This document shows, in pieces, positions 17,620-25,718 of a DNA stretch of 64,000 nt. The translations under genes were made by a program, and so were the position numbers. The stretch's first letter is position 1. The number at the start of each line of letters is the position of its first letter. The notes below the pieces were generated by a model. It did no database searches, had not been told where the DNA came from, and saw only the letters and a program-made list of their open reading frames with translations. The DNA comes from Rheinheimera mangrovi (GTDB lineage: Bacteria > Pseudomonadota > Gammaproteobacteria > Enterobacterales > Alteromonadaceae): contig NZ_CP034683.1 in the NCBI RefSeq assembly GCF_003990335.1, positions 3,207,501 through 3,271,500 on the forward strand. The letters run 5' to 3'.

Positions 17620-18435
17620 ATGTACCGTTGCCCGCTTTGCCAACAAAGTCTGACTCAACACCACAACAGCTTTGTTTGTGCTGCAAACCATAGCTTTGAT
17701 CTCGCCAAAGAGGGTTATTTGCATTTATTGCCTGTACAGCAAAAAAACTCCAAAGTGCCGGGCGATTCGCCACTGATGATGCAAAGCCGCCGCGACTTTT
17801 TAAATGCTGGCTACTACCAGCCTTTATCCGACGCCGTAAATCACTACTTCGCAGCTGTATTGCCACATCAGCCAGTGGTGCTCGACCTTGGCTGCGGTGA
17901 AGGCTATTACAGCAACAGATTAACGCAGGCTTTAGCTGACAAAGAACTCAAACTGTACGGCCTTGATATTGCTAAAACTGCCATCAAAAAAGCCGCCAAA
18001 AGCTACCCAGCTATCCAATTTTGTGTCGCCAGTGCCTGGCATCTGCCTTTTGCCGATCAGAGCTTTGATGCCGCATTAAAACTTTGTGCGCCTTGTGAAC
18101 CACAAGAATTAGCACGGGTATTAAAAACAGAAGGCCTGCTGCTGACGGTGACGCCTGCACCGGACCATTTAGTGGAAATAAAACAACAGGTATACAGTTC
18201 TGTACGCCTGCATAGCGATCAAATCGAAGCTATTTCGGGTTTTGAACATCAACAGCGCCAGGAACTCAAACTAAAGCTGACCGATTTACCAGCTGATATG
18301 GTGTTAAACCTGTTGGAAATGACACCTTTAGCCTGGAAGTTTAAACCGGAACAAAAGCAGCTTTTTGCTGCAGGTTCGCCGCAAATCAGCCTGAATTTTT
18401 ACTTAGATTTGTATCGAAAAAATCGCTCAATGTAA
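17620..18435 (+). CDS. rlmA: 23S rRNA (guanine-N1)-methyltransferase RlmA
   Basis: A 271-residue protein with an N-terminal zinc finger (YRCPLCQQSL...FVCAANHSFD, CxxC...CxxxH) followed by a class I SAM-dependent methyltransferase domain (VLDLGCGEGYYSNRL near residue 90). The conserved segment between them, LLPVQQKNSKVPGDSPLM, is diagnostic for RlmA(I), which methylates G745 of 23S rRNA helix 35. RlmC, encoded at 29816-30964, modifies nearby U747, so both members of this hairpin's modification set are in the window. Confidence 0.94.
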   Translation: MYRCPLCQQSLTQHHNSFVCAANHSFDLAKEGYLHLLPVQQKNSKVPGDSPLMMQSRRDFLNAGYYQPLSDAVNHYFAAVLPHQPVVLDLGCGEGYYSNRLTQALADKELKLYGLDIAKTAIKKAAKSYPAIQFCVASAWHLPFADQSFDAALKLCAPCEPQELARVLKTEGLLLTVTPAPDHLVEIKQQVYSSVRLHSDQIEAISGFEHQQRQELKLKLTDLPADMVLNLLEMTPLAWKFKPEQKQLFAAGSPQISLNFYLDLYRKNRSM

Positions 18436-18462
18436 AAATGACGTAGCCAGATTACTATTGAT

Positions 18463-18720
18463 GTGCTGATCTGCAACTTGTTTGAACGCACGGCAGATAT
18501 AGGTTTTGTAGCTACAGACTGCCAAATTTGCAGCCTTTTAGCAGAACCTTGTGTTGAGGCTGTCGATGCGATGCAACAGCCCCAACAATTTAGCGAAAAC
18601 TCCCGTTATTCCGACCTGCAAGCACAACAAAAACAAAGCCTGATTTATGCTCGGGCCGTGCTGTCAGATCAGGGGATTGCATTGGGAGTGTTGAGTCTTT
18701 GCTTTAAGCTTGATGATTAA
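18463..18720 (+). pseudogene. Remnant of a cache/sensor-domain protein
   Basis: An 85-residue frame begins without a convincing start codon or RBS and reads NLFERTADIGFVATDCQIC, a segment I associate with the N-terminal sensor part of larger chemoreceptor or GGDEF proteins. The middle of such a domain appears deleted, and the frame then goes to RYSDLQAQQKQSLIYARAVLSDQGIALGVLSLCF before a stop. It is best read as a decayed gene fragment after internal deletion. It could instead be translated as a short protein. Confidence 0.55.
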
Positions 18721-18857
18721 ATAACTCAATTTTTCATAAACTTACCACCAGAACGCAGCAAAAACATTCAGTTCTGAGCCAGATCATTTAACACCCCAGC
18801 TCAGCTGGGTTAATCAAATAAAACGATAGAGGCGATTCAGTTAAAGCGTTATCTTTC

Positions 18858-18909
18858 TGCTGCATCCATCCTTATGCTGAGCATAAATCAACACAAGATG
18901 GATGCAGCA
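18858..18909. repeat. Nested perfect inverted repeats (branched hairpin)
   Basis: TGCTGCATCCATC (18858-18870) is a perfect 13-bp inverted repeat of GATGGATGCAGCA (18897-18909). Within the intervening loop, TTATGC and GCATAA (18872-18877 and 18881-18886) form a second hairpin. It sits in the 620-base gap between the sensor remnant and the HD-like gene. Confidence 0.75.
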
Positions 18910-19129
18910 ATGACCTCAGATTTCACTACATCAACTGATGCTCCAACTTTTGATCGCCTATTATGTATCGGAAAAACTGGCACCACCTGACACTGAACCA
19001 AAGCCTGAAGCCATAGTCCATACTTTCAGGATTGCTGTTTCTCGTTACCATCAGATGAAGCTGCAGTTGTTTACCGTAAAGAGTTCTAGCGCAAGCGGTT
19101 TTATTCATCTCCCTGAACCGCTGTTTTTT

Positions 19130-19155
19130 GCCCGGCAACCCAGCCGGGCTTTTTT
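19130..19155 (+). terminator. Strong orphan Rho-independent terminator
   Basis: GCCCGGC (19130-19136), a 6-base loop and GCCGGGC (19143-19149) are followed by six T residues. It points along the plus strand although no confident gene precedes it within 400 bases (only the sensor remnant and the nested hairpin), so a small untranslated RNA or short peptide transcript may end here. Confidence 0.85.
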
Positions 19156-19341
19156 ATGTACAGGAGGTACGGTATGTCGACACTGCAGGAGCATTGTGTC
19201 GACGATGTACAGGAGGTACGGTATGTCGACACTGCAGGAGCATTGTGTCGACGATGTACAGGACGTACGGTATGTCGACACTGCAGGAGCATTGTGTCGA
19301 CGATGTACAGGAGGTACGGTATGTCGACACTGCAGGAGCAT
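19156..19341. repeat. 49-bp tandem repeat array, 3.8 copies
   Basis: Units begin at 19156, 19205, 19254 and 19303. They are nearly identical; the third has GGACGT where the others have GGAGGT. Each unit contains AGGAGGTACGGTATG, a perfect Shine-Dalgarno with an ATG seven bases later, and a GTCGACAC...GTGTCGAC inverted repeat with 8-bp arms. Because 49 is not a multiple of 3, each ATG reads the following unit in a different frame. The last copy encodes only MSTLQEHQF then stop. It starts directly after the orphan terminator and ends at the stop codon of the convergent gene. Confidence 0.92.
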
Positions 19342-20819
19342 CAATTCTGAATAGTGGTGACTCTGTTCCATAAATTCTGATTTTTACTGTAGGAGAAATA
19401 CTCATCAGGAAACCAGCATTTAGGAATCAAGTCCATGTTCTTGCGTTCTTCAAAATTGGATACCAGCTTACTTAAAATTTCCAATAGCCGTTCTTCGCTC
19501 ATTTTCTCCAGCTTCTTACGTGCTGTTGGGAAATAAAGGTTGTTGTCTACGCTAACCACCACATTGGTACCGTTGTTACTGAAAGTCATACTACGGGTCA
19601 CCACCCGGCATATCGGCATATCAGCGGCAGGCGGATACAAAGAAACCACCAAGGCATATTCGTATCTGTCCAAATCACGTTTATCTGAGTCTTTTGGAAT
19701 ATAAGTCACGCCATAGCCCTGTGGGAACAAGCCAGTAATTTTAATCAGCGCATCCACTGCAGCTTTATGGTAATAACCTCTCTCTACGCCGCTTTGCAGC
19801 ACCAATGCTGCTTTAGGCAAAGACTCATAGCTGTGGTTCAATTTGGTAGACAATACAACTGACGTATAAATCTGCGGAATTTTCAGCAAGTTACCTACGC
19901 CACTTTCTGGTTTAATGGCATTTTTAAGCAAGGTATAGACAAAATTCAGTTTGTCCTGCTCATTTTGATTAAACAGCTCCCGCTCTTTTTTTGAATTTCC
20001 TACATAGCGATCGCAGGCCAAACCTTTGGTGACGTAATTTAGCGTTTCCTGATAATTTATTTTCAAAAGTGCAACGCGGTTTTCATCATCAAGAACCCTA
20101 AATTCATCCAGATCGCCATCTGAGCCTTTGAGAATAGCCAAAGCATCCGGATGATAAGTACCTATATCCTGCAATATCGCAGCCATCAACAGCGGTAGCT
20201 GTACATCGTCACGAAAAGGAGCATAGTCAGCTTTATAGGCAGCCTCCGGGTTATCCAGCATTTCTTTGGCTGCACGCATCTTCGCTTGCACATAATTATT
20301 ACTCAGCTCGTTATCCAGCAATAAACGGTCCAGCAAACGCAAACTTAAAATGCCTTTATACAGATGCTTAAACTTCTGATTCACCGAAGCTACATATCTG
20401 CCATTACTGGGAGCCAGCAATTGAATGGTTCCCAAAAACTTCGAAGACATTTGCACTGTCTCCTCAAAGTTTTCCCCTTCAGTTAACTGTAATACTGACA
20501 GGCACAAAGCTTTTAATGATCGATAACGCTCAACTCGACTGTCATCGAGCATGCGCACATAGAGTTTTAGTGCGGATTGAGCTTCAGCCAATTGCTTTTG
20601 CTCAGCAGTAGATAAACCTGACTTATTTTCCAACCTGCGTACTTGTAATTGCAACTGCTGAAGTTTTTCATCCTGCTGTTTTGCATGACGAAAATAATCT
20701 GTAGCTACTTCATACACAGAATCATTCAGTGCTGTAGAATCGTGGATTTTGCTCAGGATAGTTTTTACGGTTTTACTATACGAAGACTGACTTATGATTC
20801 CCATCGACATATCGGGCAT
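19341..20819 (-). CDS. Degenerate HD-GYP-like protein of unknown function
   Basis: A 492-residue soluble protein. Residues about 45-90 form a coiled coil (DEKLQQLQLQVRRLENK). The later part has the shape of an HD-GYP domain but without its catalytic residues: LLMAAILQDIGTYHPDA stands where LLHDIGK... is expected (His to Gln), and KAAVDALIKITGLFPQGYGVTYIP resembles the C-terminal end of HD-GYP phosphodiesterases. It is therefore probably inactive as an enzyme and may be a structural or binding relative. AAGGATA lies just upstream of the start. Its stop codon abuts the 49-bp repeat array. Confidence 0.6.
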   Translation of the reverse strand: MPDMSMGIISQSSYSKTVKTILSKIHDSTALNDSVYEVATDYFRHAKQQDEKLQQLQLQVRRLENKSGLSTAEQKQLAEAQSALKLYVRMLDDSRVERYRSLKALCLSVLQLTEGENFEETVQMSSKFLGTIQLLAPSNGRYVASVNQKFKHLYKGILSLRLLDRLLLDNELSNNYVQAKMRAAKEMLDNPEAAYKADYAPFRDDVQLPLLMAAILQDIGTYHPDALAILKGSDGDLDEFRVLDDENRVALLKINYQETLNYVTKGLACDRYVGNSKKERELFNQNEQDKLNFVYTLLKNAIKPESGVGNLLKIPQIYTSVVLSTKLNHSYESLPKAALVLQSGVERGYYHKAAVDALIKITGLFPQGYGVTYIPKDSDKRDLDRYEYALVVSLYPPAADMPICRVVTRSMTFSNNGTNVVVSVDNNLYFPTARKKLEKMSEERLLEILSKLVSNFEERKNMDLIPKCWFPDEYFSYSKNQNLWNRVTTIQN

Positions 20820-20896
20820 TTATCCTTTTCAGCGGGCCACTTAGTTTGCACCAGAGAAGTATATACCAATATAGCAATCCTTTGCTTAGTCCGGAT

Positions 20897-22114
20897 TTAC
20901 TCTGCCAGCAGTGGAGCTTGCCATTCAAAGTCCGAGCCCATCTCCATATCCCATTCATCCTGCATTTGAGCGGCAATACGTTTCTTATTCTGCGGTTTTA
21001 CCGCCAGTAAGTTTGACCAGAAATAGGTTGATAAATCACCAACCAGATTGGTTTCAGCATTAATAAGTACCACCAGCCCTACTCCTTTTTCTTTGGAATA
21101 CGCCATTTCCGTGCGGTAACCTTTCACCCAACCACCGTGGTAATAGACTTCATGGCCACCAAAATTAAATATACGCAGACCCAAGCCATAATGCGAAGTG
21201 GTGACATACTGGCCCCAGGTACGACCACCTAAATCATCAGCCACTTTCACTCTTTTACTCCGAACATCCTGCAACATGGCAGGAGTTAATACAGCTGGAT
21301 AATGGCCTAACTGGGCTATCAGCCATTGACTCATATCCATCACACTGGCATTGACACCAGCTGCGGGACTAACCCGGTAATAACTTGGATTCACTTTCGT
21401 TTCAGCCCAGCCTCTTTTTACTCTGACATGAGGCATAGCCCGGTTCTTAGAGGCTAAGAATGCTGAATACCCGACCGAAGCTGTTGGCATTTTCAAAGGT
21501 TTAAACAGTTTTTGTTCCATCAGGCTTTCGAAGCTGCTGCCCGTGGTTTTTTCCATCACAGGCCGAATAAGGCTGAACAACACGTTTTGATAGCCATAAC
21601 ATTTGCCTGGAGCACAACGAGGGTTTAAATAACGAAACTTAGGTAAAATCTGGGCGGGAGTCTGATTGGCTTCAATTAAATCATCATAAGTATTAGGCAC
21701 TAGGCCAGCACTTTGTGACAACAAGTGCTCCACTCTTAACGCACCTGTATGTCGCGGACTTTTAAAAGAAAAGGCAGGCACATAACGGGTAACGGGATCA
21801 TCCCACTGAAAACGTCCCTGATGCACCAGTACAGAAGACAACTGCCCTGTAAAGGTTTTAGAAACAGAGGCCAGCCGGAACACAGTGTAGGCATCGATGT
21901 TCGATTTAGAGCCCACAGAGCGTACCCCATAAGCACCAACTTTCACGACTTTGTTATCTTTTACGATAGCGTAGGCTGCACCCGGTATATTGTTCTTTTT
22001 TAAGGTTTGGCGAAAATGCCAGTCAAAATTGGTGGCCAGTTTATCAACATCAGCCGCCAGCAACTGGGGGGAAAGGACGAAGAAGGCGCCCACCAGTAAT
22101 TGGATTAATTTCAA
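20897..22114 (-). CDS. Exported serine hydrolase (beta-lactamase/class C-like, PBP4* type)
   Basis: About 405 residues. I start at the TTG at 22114, which gives a normal signal peptide (LKLIQLLVGAFFVLSPQLLA) and has AGAGGA eight bases upstream; the longer frame would overlap the previous gene. The active-site SxxK is in LASVSKTFTG, a Tyr-x-Asn motif is in YGYQNVLFS, and the third motif is YYHGGWVKGY (HGG in place of KTG). This fits a periplasmic esterase, beta-lactamase-like enzyme or peptidase. It is the last gene of a three-gene operon with the two genes upstream, with a 4-base gap. Confidence 0.82.
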   Translation of the reverse strand: MKLIQLLVGAFFVLSPQLLAADVDKLATNFDWHFRQTLKKNNIPGAAYAIVKDNKVVKVGAYGVRSVGSKSNIDAYTVFRLASVSKTFTGQLSSVLVHQGRFQWDDPVTRYVPAFSFKSPRHTGALRVEHLLSQSAGLVPNTYDDLIEANQTPAQILPKFRYLNPRCAPGKCYGYQNVLFSLIRPVMEKTTGSSFESLMEQKLFKPLKMPTASVGYSAFLASKNRAMPHVRVKRGWAETKVNPSYYRVSPAAGVNASVMDMSQWLIAQLGHYPAVLTPAMLQDVRSKRVKVADDLGGRTWGQYVTTSHYGLGLRIFNFGGHEVYYHGGWVKGYRTEMAYSKEKGVGLVVLINAETNLVGDLSTYFWSNLLAVKPQNKKRIAAQMQDEWDMEMGSDFEWQAPLLAE

Positions 22115-22118
22115 TGTA

Positions 22119-22622
22119 TCAGTCCTCTGACAAAGGGGTTGCCTTTGTTTTTGTGCCGGTATCGGCATGTAAATTATGATAAGTCGTTAACATCGACGGT
22201 ATCAGCTGTGTAATCAAATGTTCCTTGTGTCCTGCACTGACCTGCTGTAACGACCATTCTCCGGCCAAATAAGGCTCTAAAACTGGCCCCACTACATAAC
22301 ACCAGGCATCCAGCCATACGCCTTCAGACTGTACCCTGACCTGTTGACGTAGATATAAACCAGAATCCAGCTCTTCAAAAAAATCCAGTAGGGCAAGTTC
22401 ATCTGGCAGAACCCCCAACAGCACTTGTCCATGTTGTAAATGCCCGGGGCAATGAGCTAAGGCAGGTATTGGGGTATCAGCAGAGTTCTGCTGTAAGCCG
22501 TAACGTTTGTGATCGGACAGACTGGCCTGTTGCATCACATAATGTTTGCCGGTAATGGCATAAACCACTTCAGGCAACATCAACAAACCATAGACAAAAA
22601 CTGCATCACCATCAGGTTTCAT
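22119..22622 (-). CDS. Gamma-glutamylcyclotransferase/AIG2-like protein
   Basis: A 167-residue protein starting MKPDGDAVFVYGLLMLPEVV. The VYGLLM segment matches the conserved substrate loop of the AIG2/GGCT fold (usually VYGTLR), and the later FFEELDSGLYLRQQVRV contains the conserved Glu that serves as catalytic acid/base. Exact substrate unknown. The ATG overlaps the stop codon of the upstream metallopeptidase gene by 4 bases (translational coupling). Confidence 0.72.
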   Translation of the reverse strand: MKPDGDAVFVYGLLMLPEVVYAITGKHYVMQQASLSDHKRYGLQQNSADTPIPALAHCPGHLQHGQVLLGVLPDELALLDFFEELDSGLYLRQQVRVQSEGVWLDAWCYVVGPVLEPYLAGEWSLQQVSAGHKEHLITQLIPSMLTTYHNLHADTGTKTKATPLSED

Positions 22623-23125
22623 ACCGCTTTTCCATCCAACTGTCTCAAAGTTAAAAACAGACGTAAGTCGAACTCCAATTGATGATACTGGGGTTCCATG
22701 TGCTGACACAATTGATAAAAAGCTTTGTTGTGATCTTTTTCGCGCAAGTGCGCTAATTCATGCACCACAACCATCTTTAACAAAGGAAAAGGCAGCTGCT
22801 TAAATAAAGCAGAAATTCGGATTTCGTGTTTTGCTTTCAGTTTTCCGCCTTGTACACGGCTGACAAAACTGTGTAAACCCAAGCTGTTATCCAGATGAAT
22901 TTTGCCATCAAAACAGACCTTACTGACCGGAGCACTGGATTTGATAAAACGTTGTTTCAGCTCCTGAGTTAACTGATACAGACTTTTATCATTCTGAATA
23001 TCGTGCTGTACGTCGGGATAACGTGTTGCCAGTACTTCGGCAAGACGACCCTGAGCAATCAATGACTGCACCTGTGTCCGCACGGCTTCGGGATAAGAGG
23101 TCAAAAAAGTTAAAACAGGTTCCAC
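22619..23125 (-). CDS. YgjP-like (M48-type) metal-dependent peptidase family protein
   Basis: A 168-residue protein with the zinc motif VVHELAHLREKDHNKAFYQL (HExxH plus a downstream His), followed by CQHMEPQYHQLEFDLRLFL, as in the YgjP/DUF45 family of putative metallopeptidases. No signal peptide, so it is probably cytoplasmic. First gene of an overlapping operon with the AIG2-like and serine hydrolase genes. Confidence 0.82.
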   Translation of the reverse strand: MEPVLTFLTSYPEAVRTQVQSLIAQGRLAEVLATRYPDVQHDIQNDKSLYQLTQELKQRFIKSSAPVSKVCFDGKIHLDNSLGLHSFVSRVQGGKLKAKHEIRISALFKQLPFPLLKMVVVHELAHLREKDHNKAFYQLCQHMEPQYHQLEFDLRLFLTLRQLDGKAV

Positions 23126-23193
23126 TCAGCATCATCCAGAACAAAAACGATGCGTAGTGTAAAAAATAAAAGCGCTGAGGTGAACCTTTCTTT

Positions 23194-23763
23194 TTAGCCG
23201 TGGCACTGCAAAGGCTGTTGAGCTGAAATAATAGCCAGTATTTGGCCCTGCTGACCTGTTTTGAGTTCAACCCACTGCCCTGCCCGCCATGGTTTGTCTT
23301 GCTGCAGCTCCAAGGCTAACTGCTGATCAATTTTTACCAATAACTGCTCACAGACTTCAATCTGCCATTCCTGCCCGCTAAAGCGCAGTTGCCCAATCAG
23401 GCTATTACTTTGATCCAGTTGCTGGCGCGCTTGCTGATACTGCTGATAACGTTGCTGGTAAGCCGTTTGATCTGACAGGCTGCTATTTTTGGCCAGGCTA
23501 TGCAGCTGTACCTGATGGTAAGTAGCATCTGACTGCAGCACAATTTGGTAGTACTGCGGCTGCCACCAGAGTTGTTGTGCCAACCATATCAGTGCAACGC
23601 ATGCGGCTAACCCTTGCATTGCAGGCCATAAGGATTTCCAGCTCAAGGTTTTTGGTTGTGGCTTTAACTCTAATAGCTGCTGCTTTAATTGTTCCGGCAT
23701 TGGATGCTCAGTTTTACTTTGCTGATACAACTGCTGTAGTTTGTCATCCAGCTTATTCATCAT
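23194..23763 (-). CDS. Putative single-span anti-sigma factor
   Basis: A 189-residue protein with a short cytoplasmic N-terminus (about 1-45), one transmembrane helix near residues 47-67 (LWPAMQGLAACVALIWLAQQLW) and a Gln-rich periplasmic part that includes a likely coiled coil. Its start overlaps the ECF sigma gene by 11 bases, the classic arrangement for a cognate membrane anti-sigma factor. The sequence has no HExxxxH zinc motif of the ZAS type, so the assignment rests on position and topology. Confidence 0.65.
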   Translation of the reverse strand: MMNKLDDKLQQLYQQSKTEHPMPEQLKQQLLELKPQPKTLSWKSLWPAMQGLAACVALIWLAQQLWWQPQYYQIVLQSDATYHQVQLHSLAKNSSLSDQTAYQQRYQQYQQARQQLDQSNSLIGQLRFSGQEWQIEVCEQLLVKIDQQLALELQQDKPWRAGQWVELKTGQQGQILAIISAQQPLQCHG

Positions 23764-24322
23764 GCCCTCCGAGCTGTTTTGCTAACGCCTGCCGCGCGTA
23801 ACGTAAACGGCTTTTGACGGTTTCAGGTTCTGTTACTGTAATTTGCGCTATCTGTTGCAGGCTGAATCCTTCGAGTTGCAACAACAAAGCTTCACGTTGC
23901 AATAGAGGTAACAGCAGTAACAGCTGCTGCAGCTGTAACTCCTTTTGCTGCTGTTCCAGTACCTGCTCGGGGCTACTGTCTTCCGCTGCCAGCTCGTCGT
24001 TTACCTCATACAACCAGCGTTGCTGTTTTCTGTATTCATCCAGTAACAAATGACGGCCTATCGCAAACAACCAGGTTTTAAAACTGCTATGCCCGGCAAA
24101 TTGTTGTTTTTGTTCCATCACTTTTAGCCAGCTTTGCTGACTCAGATCCGCAGCCAGAGCAGGATCAGTTTGTTTTAATAAGAAATGATATAAATCATCG
24201 CCATAGCGATGGATCAATAGTGCAAGATAAGCTGGATTATCTGTCTGAATATAACTCTGCATCAGCGACATCGGATCAGGTTCCGGCGCTGTGTCACGTC
24301 TGATTAACCAGGATAACAGCAT
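23753..24322 (-). CDS. ECF-type RNA polymerase sigma factor
   Basis: A 189-residue sigma-70 family protein. Region 2 (about residues 35-105) has the -10-recognising and core-binding pattern (DLSQQSWLKVMEQKQQF and KTWLFAIGRHLLLDEYRKQQR). Region 4 (about 130-185) is a helix-turn-helix, LEGFSLQQIAQITVTEPETVKSRLRYARQAL. It is followed by an overlapping single-span membrane protein, its likely anti-sigma factor. The TonB-like gene lies 75 bases upstream on the same strand. Confidence 0.9.
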   Translation of the reverse strand: MLLSWLIRRDTAPEPDPMSLMQSYIQTDNPAYLALLIHRYGDDLYHFLLKQTDPALAADLSQQSWLKVMEQKQQFAGHSSFKTWLFAIGRHLLLDEYRKQQRWLYEVNDELAAEDSSPEQVLEQQQKELQLQQLLLLLPLLQREALLLQLEGFSLQQIAQITVTEPETVKSRLRYARQALAKQLGGHDE

Positions 24323-24340
24323 CCTTTGCTCCTCTTTTTT

Positions 24341-24377
24341 GCACTATGCCAGCATTACACAGATACTGGCATAGTGC
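24341..24377. terminator. 12-bp stem-loop between the TonB-like and sigma genes
   Basis: GCACTATGCCAG (24341-24352) and CTGGCATAGTGC (24366-24377) are perfect inverted repeats with a 13-base loop. On the minus strand, the direction of both genes, it is followed by A residues, not T, so it is more likely an RNA stability or binding element than a classic terminator. Confidence 0.55.
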
Positions 24378-24397
24378 TTTATTGTTGTACCTTATTG

Positions 24398-25024
24398 TTA
24401 TGCTTTATCCAGACTAAAATCCAGCTGCACCTGCATGCCATGCTGTACCACAGCTTTTCCATCCTGCATTTGTGGCTGATACTTCCAGGCTTTCAGCGCT
24501 TTGATGGCCTCGCGGTCAAAAATACGTTTGGGTTCAGCATCCAGCACTTGTACATCAATAACAGCACCAGTCGCATCAATTGAGAAACTTAACTTTACCC
24601 ACCCTTCAATACCATCTTTAGCAGCTTGTGTCGGGTATTTAGGGTCAATTCGAACAAGTGCTGTGGCTGTTTTATCCAGCAGCATAAAGTCCCTTGCAGC
24701 ATCTAAACCCGGTACTGGTAACACTGGTTCCACGGACACCTCCACTAAAGGCCCTCCATCATCTGTAGGGTCAGGTGTTAACGACTCTGGTCTTGGCATA
24801 GGCTTTTCTGGCTCCGGCAAAGTACGAATTATAAGGTTTGGATCGCTGTCTTTTCTTGGTTCAGGCAATTCATTATCGATTGGAATAGACACAGGCCGGA
24901 TTGATACGGTATCTGCTCCAATCAACTGCTGCATCAGGGCAAATAATAAAAAGGTAATTACAAATGCCGGCAAAGCAGCCGTCATTAGTTTCTGAGTATC
25001 AGTACTGGTTTCAACTCTGTTCAT
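24398..25024 (-). CDS. TonB-family energy transducer
   Basis: A 208-residue protein with an N-terminal membrane anchor (about 17-36), a Pro/Glu-rich periplasmic linker (about 45-95, e.g. LPEPEKPMPRPESLTPDP) and a C-terminal TonB domain (about 115-205) with the conserved VRIDPKYPTQAAKDGIEGWV and DREAIKALKAWKYQP. It couples proton-motive force via ExbBD to outer-membrane receptors. No exbB/exbD is next to it. The TonB-dependent receptor at 38668-41436 is a possible partner. Confidence 0.88.
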   Translation of the reverse strand: MNRVETSTDTQKLMTAALPAFVITFLLFALMQQLIGADTVSIRPVSIPIDNELPEPRKDSDPNLIIRTLPEPEKPMPRPESLTPDPTDDGGPLVEVSVEPVLPVPGLDAARDFMLLDKTATALVRIDPKYPTQAAKDGIEGWVKLSFSIDATGAVIDVQVLDAEPKRIFDREAIKALKAWKYQPQMQDGKAVVQHGMQVQLDFSLDKA

Positions 25025-25083
25025 CTGGCATTCTCCACTGGTTTTTTAATTAGACGAAACAGCAGGGAAAAAGGGGTTAACCA

Positions 25084-25608
25084 GTGATCAAAAAATTATC
25101 AGTTTTTGCCGGAATCGCACTGCTAAGTGTCGCAACTTGTGCTTTGCACGCAGCTCCGCCTGAGATTTATCTGGTGCGACATGCCGAAAAATTAAAATCT
25201 GCGGACAAAGACCCAGTATTAAGTTCTTGTGGTCTGGCGCAAGCGAAGGCGATGGCACACTTGATCCCCACCCCGCTGTCGACTATTTATCACAGCGGCT
25301 ATCAACGCACTGAACAAACAGCTCAACAAGTTGCATTGGTTCAATCCGCTGCAAAACTACAGCCTTATAACGCCAGTGATTTACCTGCCCTTGCAGCAAA
25401 AATCCTGCAACAGGACAGTAGTGTGCTGGTGGTTGGACACAGTAATACCACGCCGGAACTGATCCATCTGCTCAGTCAGTTAGCTGCACCACAGATCAGC
25501 GAACAAGACTATGGTGTGGTTTATCAATTAAAGCAGTCCGGACAAGGTTATAGTTTAATGACTTATACCATAGTGCAGCCCGCGATCTGCGCCTCATCGA
25601 ATAGCTAG
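25084..25608 (+). CDS. Exported histidine phosphatase family protein
   Basis: A 174-residue protein with a signal peptide (MIKKLSVFAGIALLSVATCALHAA) and the histidine phosphatase core: EIYLVRHAEKLKSADKDP with the nucleophile His near residue 33, and the second His in VLVVGHSNTTPEL. It lacks the insertion of larger acid phosphatases. Likely periplasmic; substrate unknown. The start is a GTG at 25084 with AAGGGG seven bases upstream. It is divergent from the TonB-like gene (59-base gap). Confidence 0.82.
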   Translation: MIKKLSVFAGIALLSVATCALHAAPPEIYLVRHAEKLKSADKDPVLSSCGLAQAKAMAHLIPTPLSTIYHSGYQRTEQTAQQVALVQSAAKLQPYNASDLPALAAKILQQDSSVLVVGHSNTTPELIHLLSQLAAPQISEQDYGVVYQLKQSGQGYSLMTYTIVQPAICASSNS

Positions 25609-25718
25609 ATCAAGCACTTAGCTGCAGCACAACACAGCAAAAATAATCCCCTATGCTAGACTGAAAACAACGAAAATTGTCCTTTCTTTGACAAGTTACC
25701 GTCTGGCGCAGGGGTCTT

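Noticed and set aside
19156..19341. CRISPR array suggested by the regularly spaced, partly palindromic 49-bp repeats
   Set aside because: The units are direct tandem copies with the same sequence throughout, so there are no variable spacers, and no cas genes are nearby.
18938..19354. A 138-codon plus-strand frame through the repeat array
   Set aside because: It runs through the orphan terminator and the 49-bp repeats, changes to a Cys/Arg-rich repeat because of the array, and has no RBS or recognisable domain.
24398..25024. The TonB-like gene as part of a complete TonB-ExbB-ExbD system
   Set aside because: No exbB or exbD gene lies next to it; only the sigma/anti-sigma genes follow.
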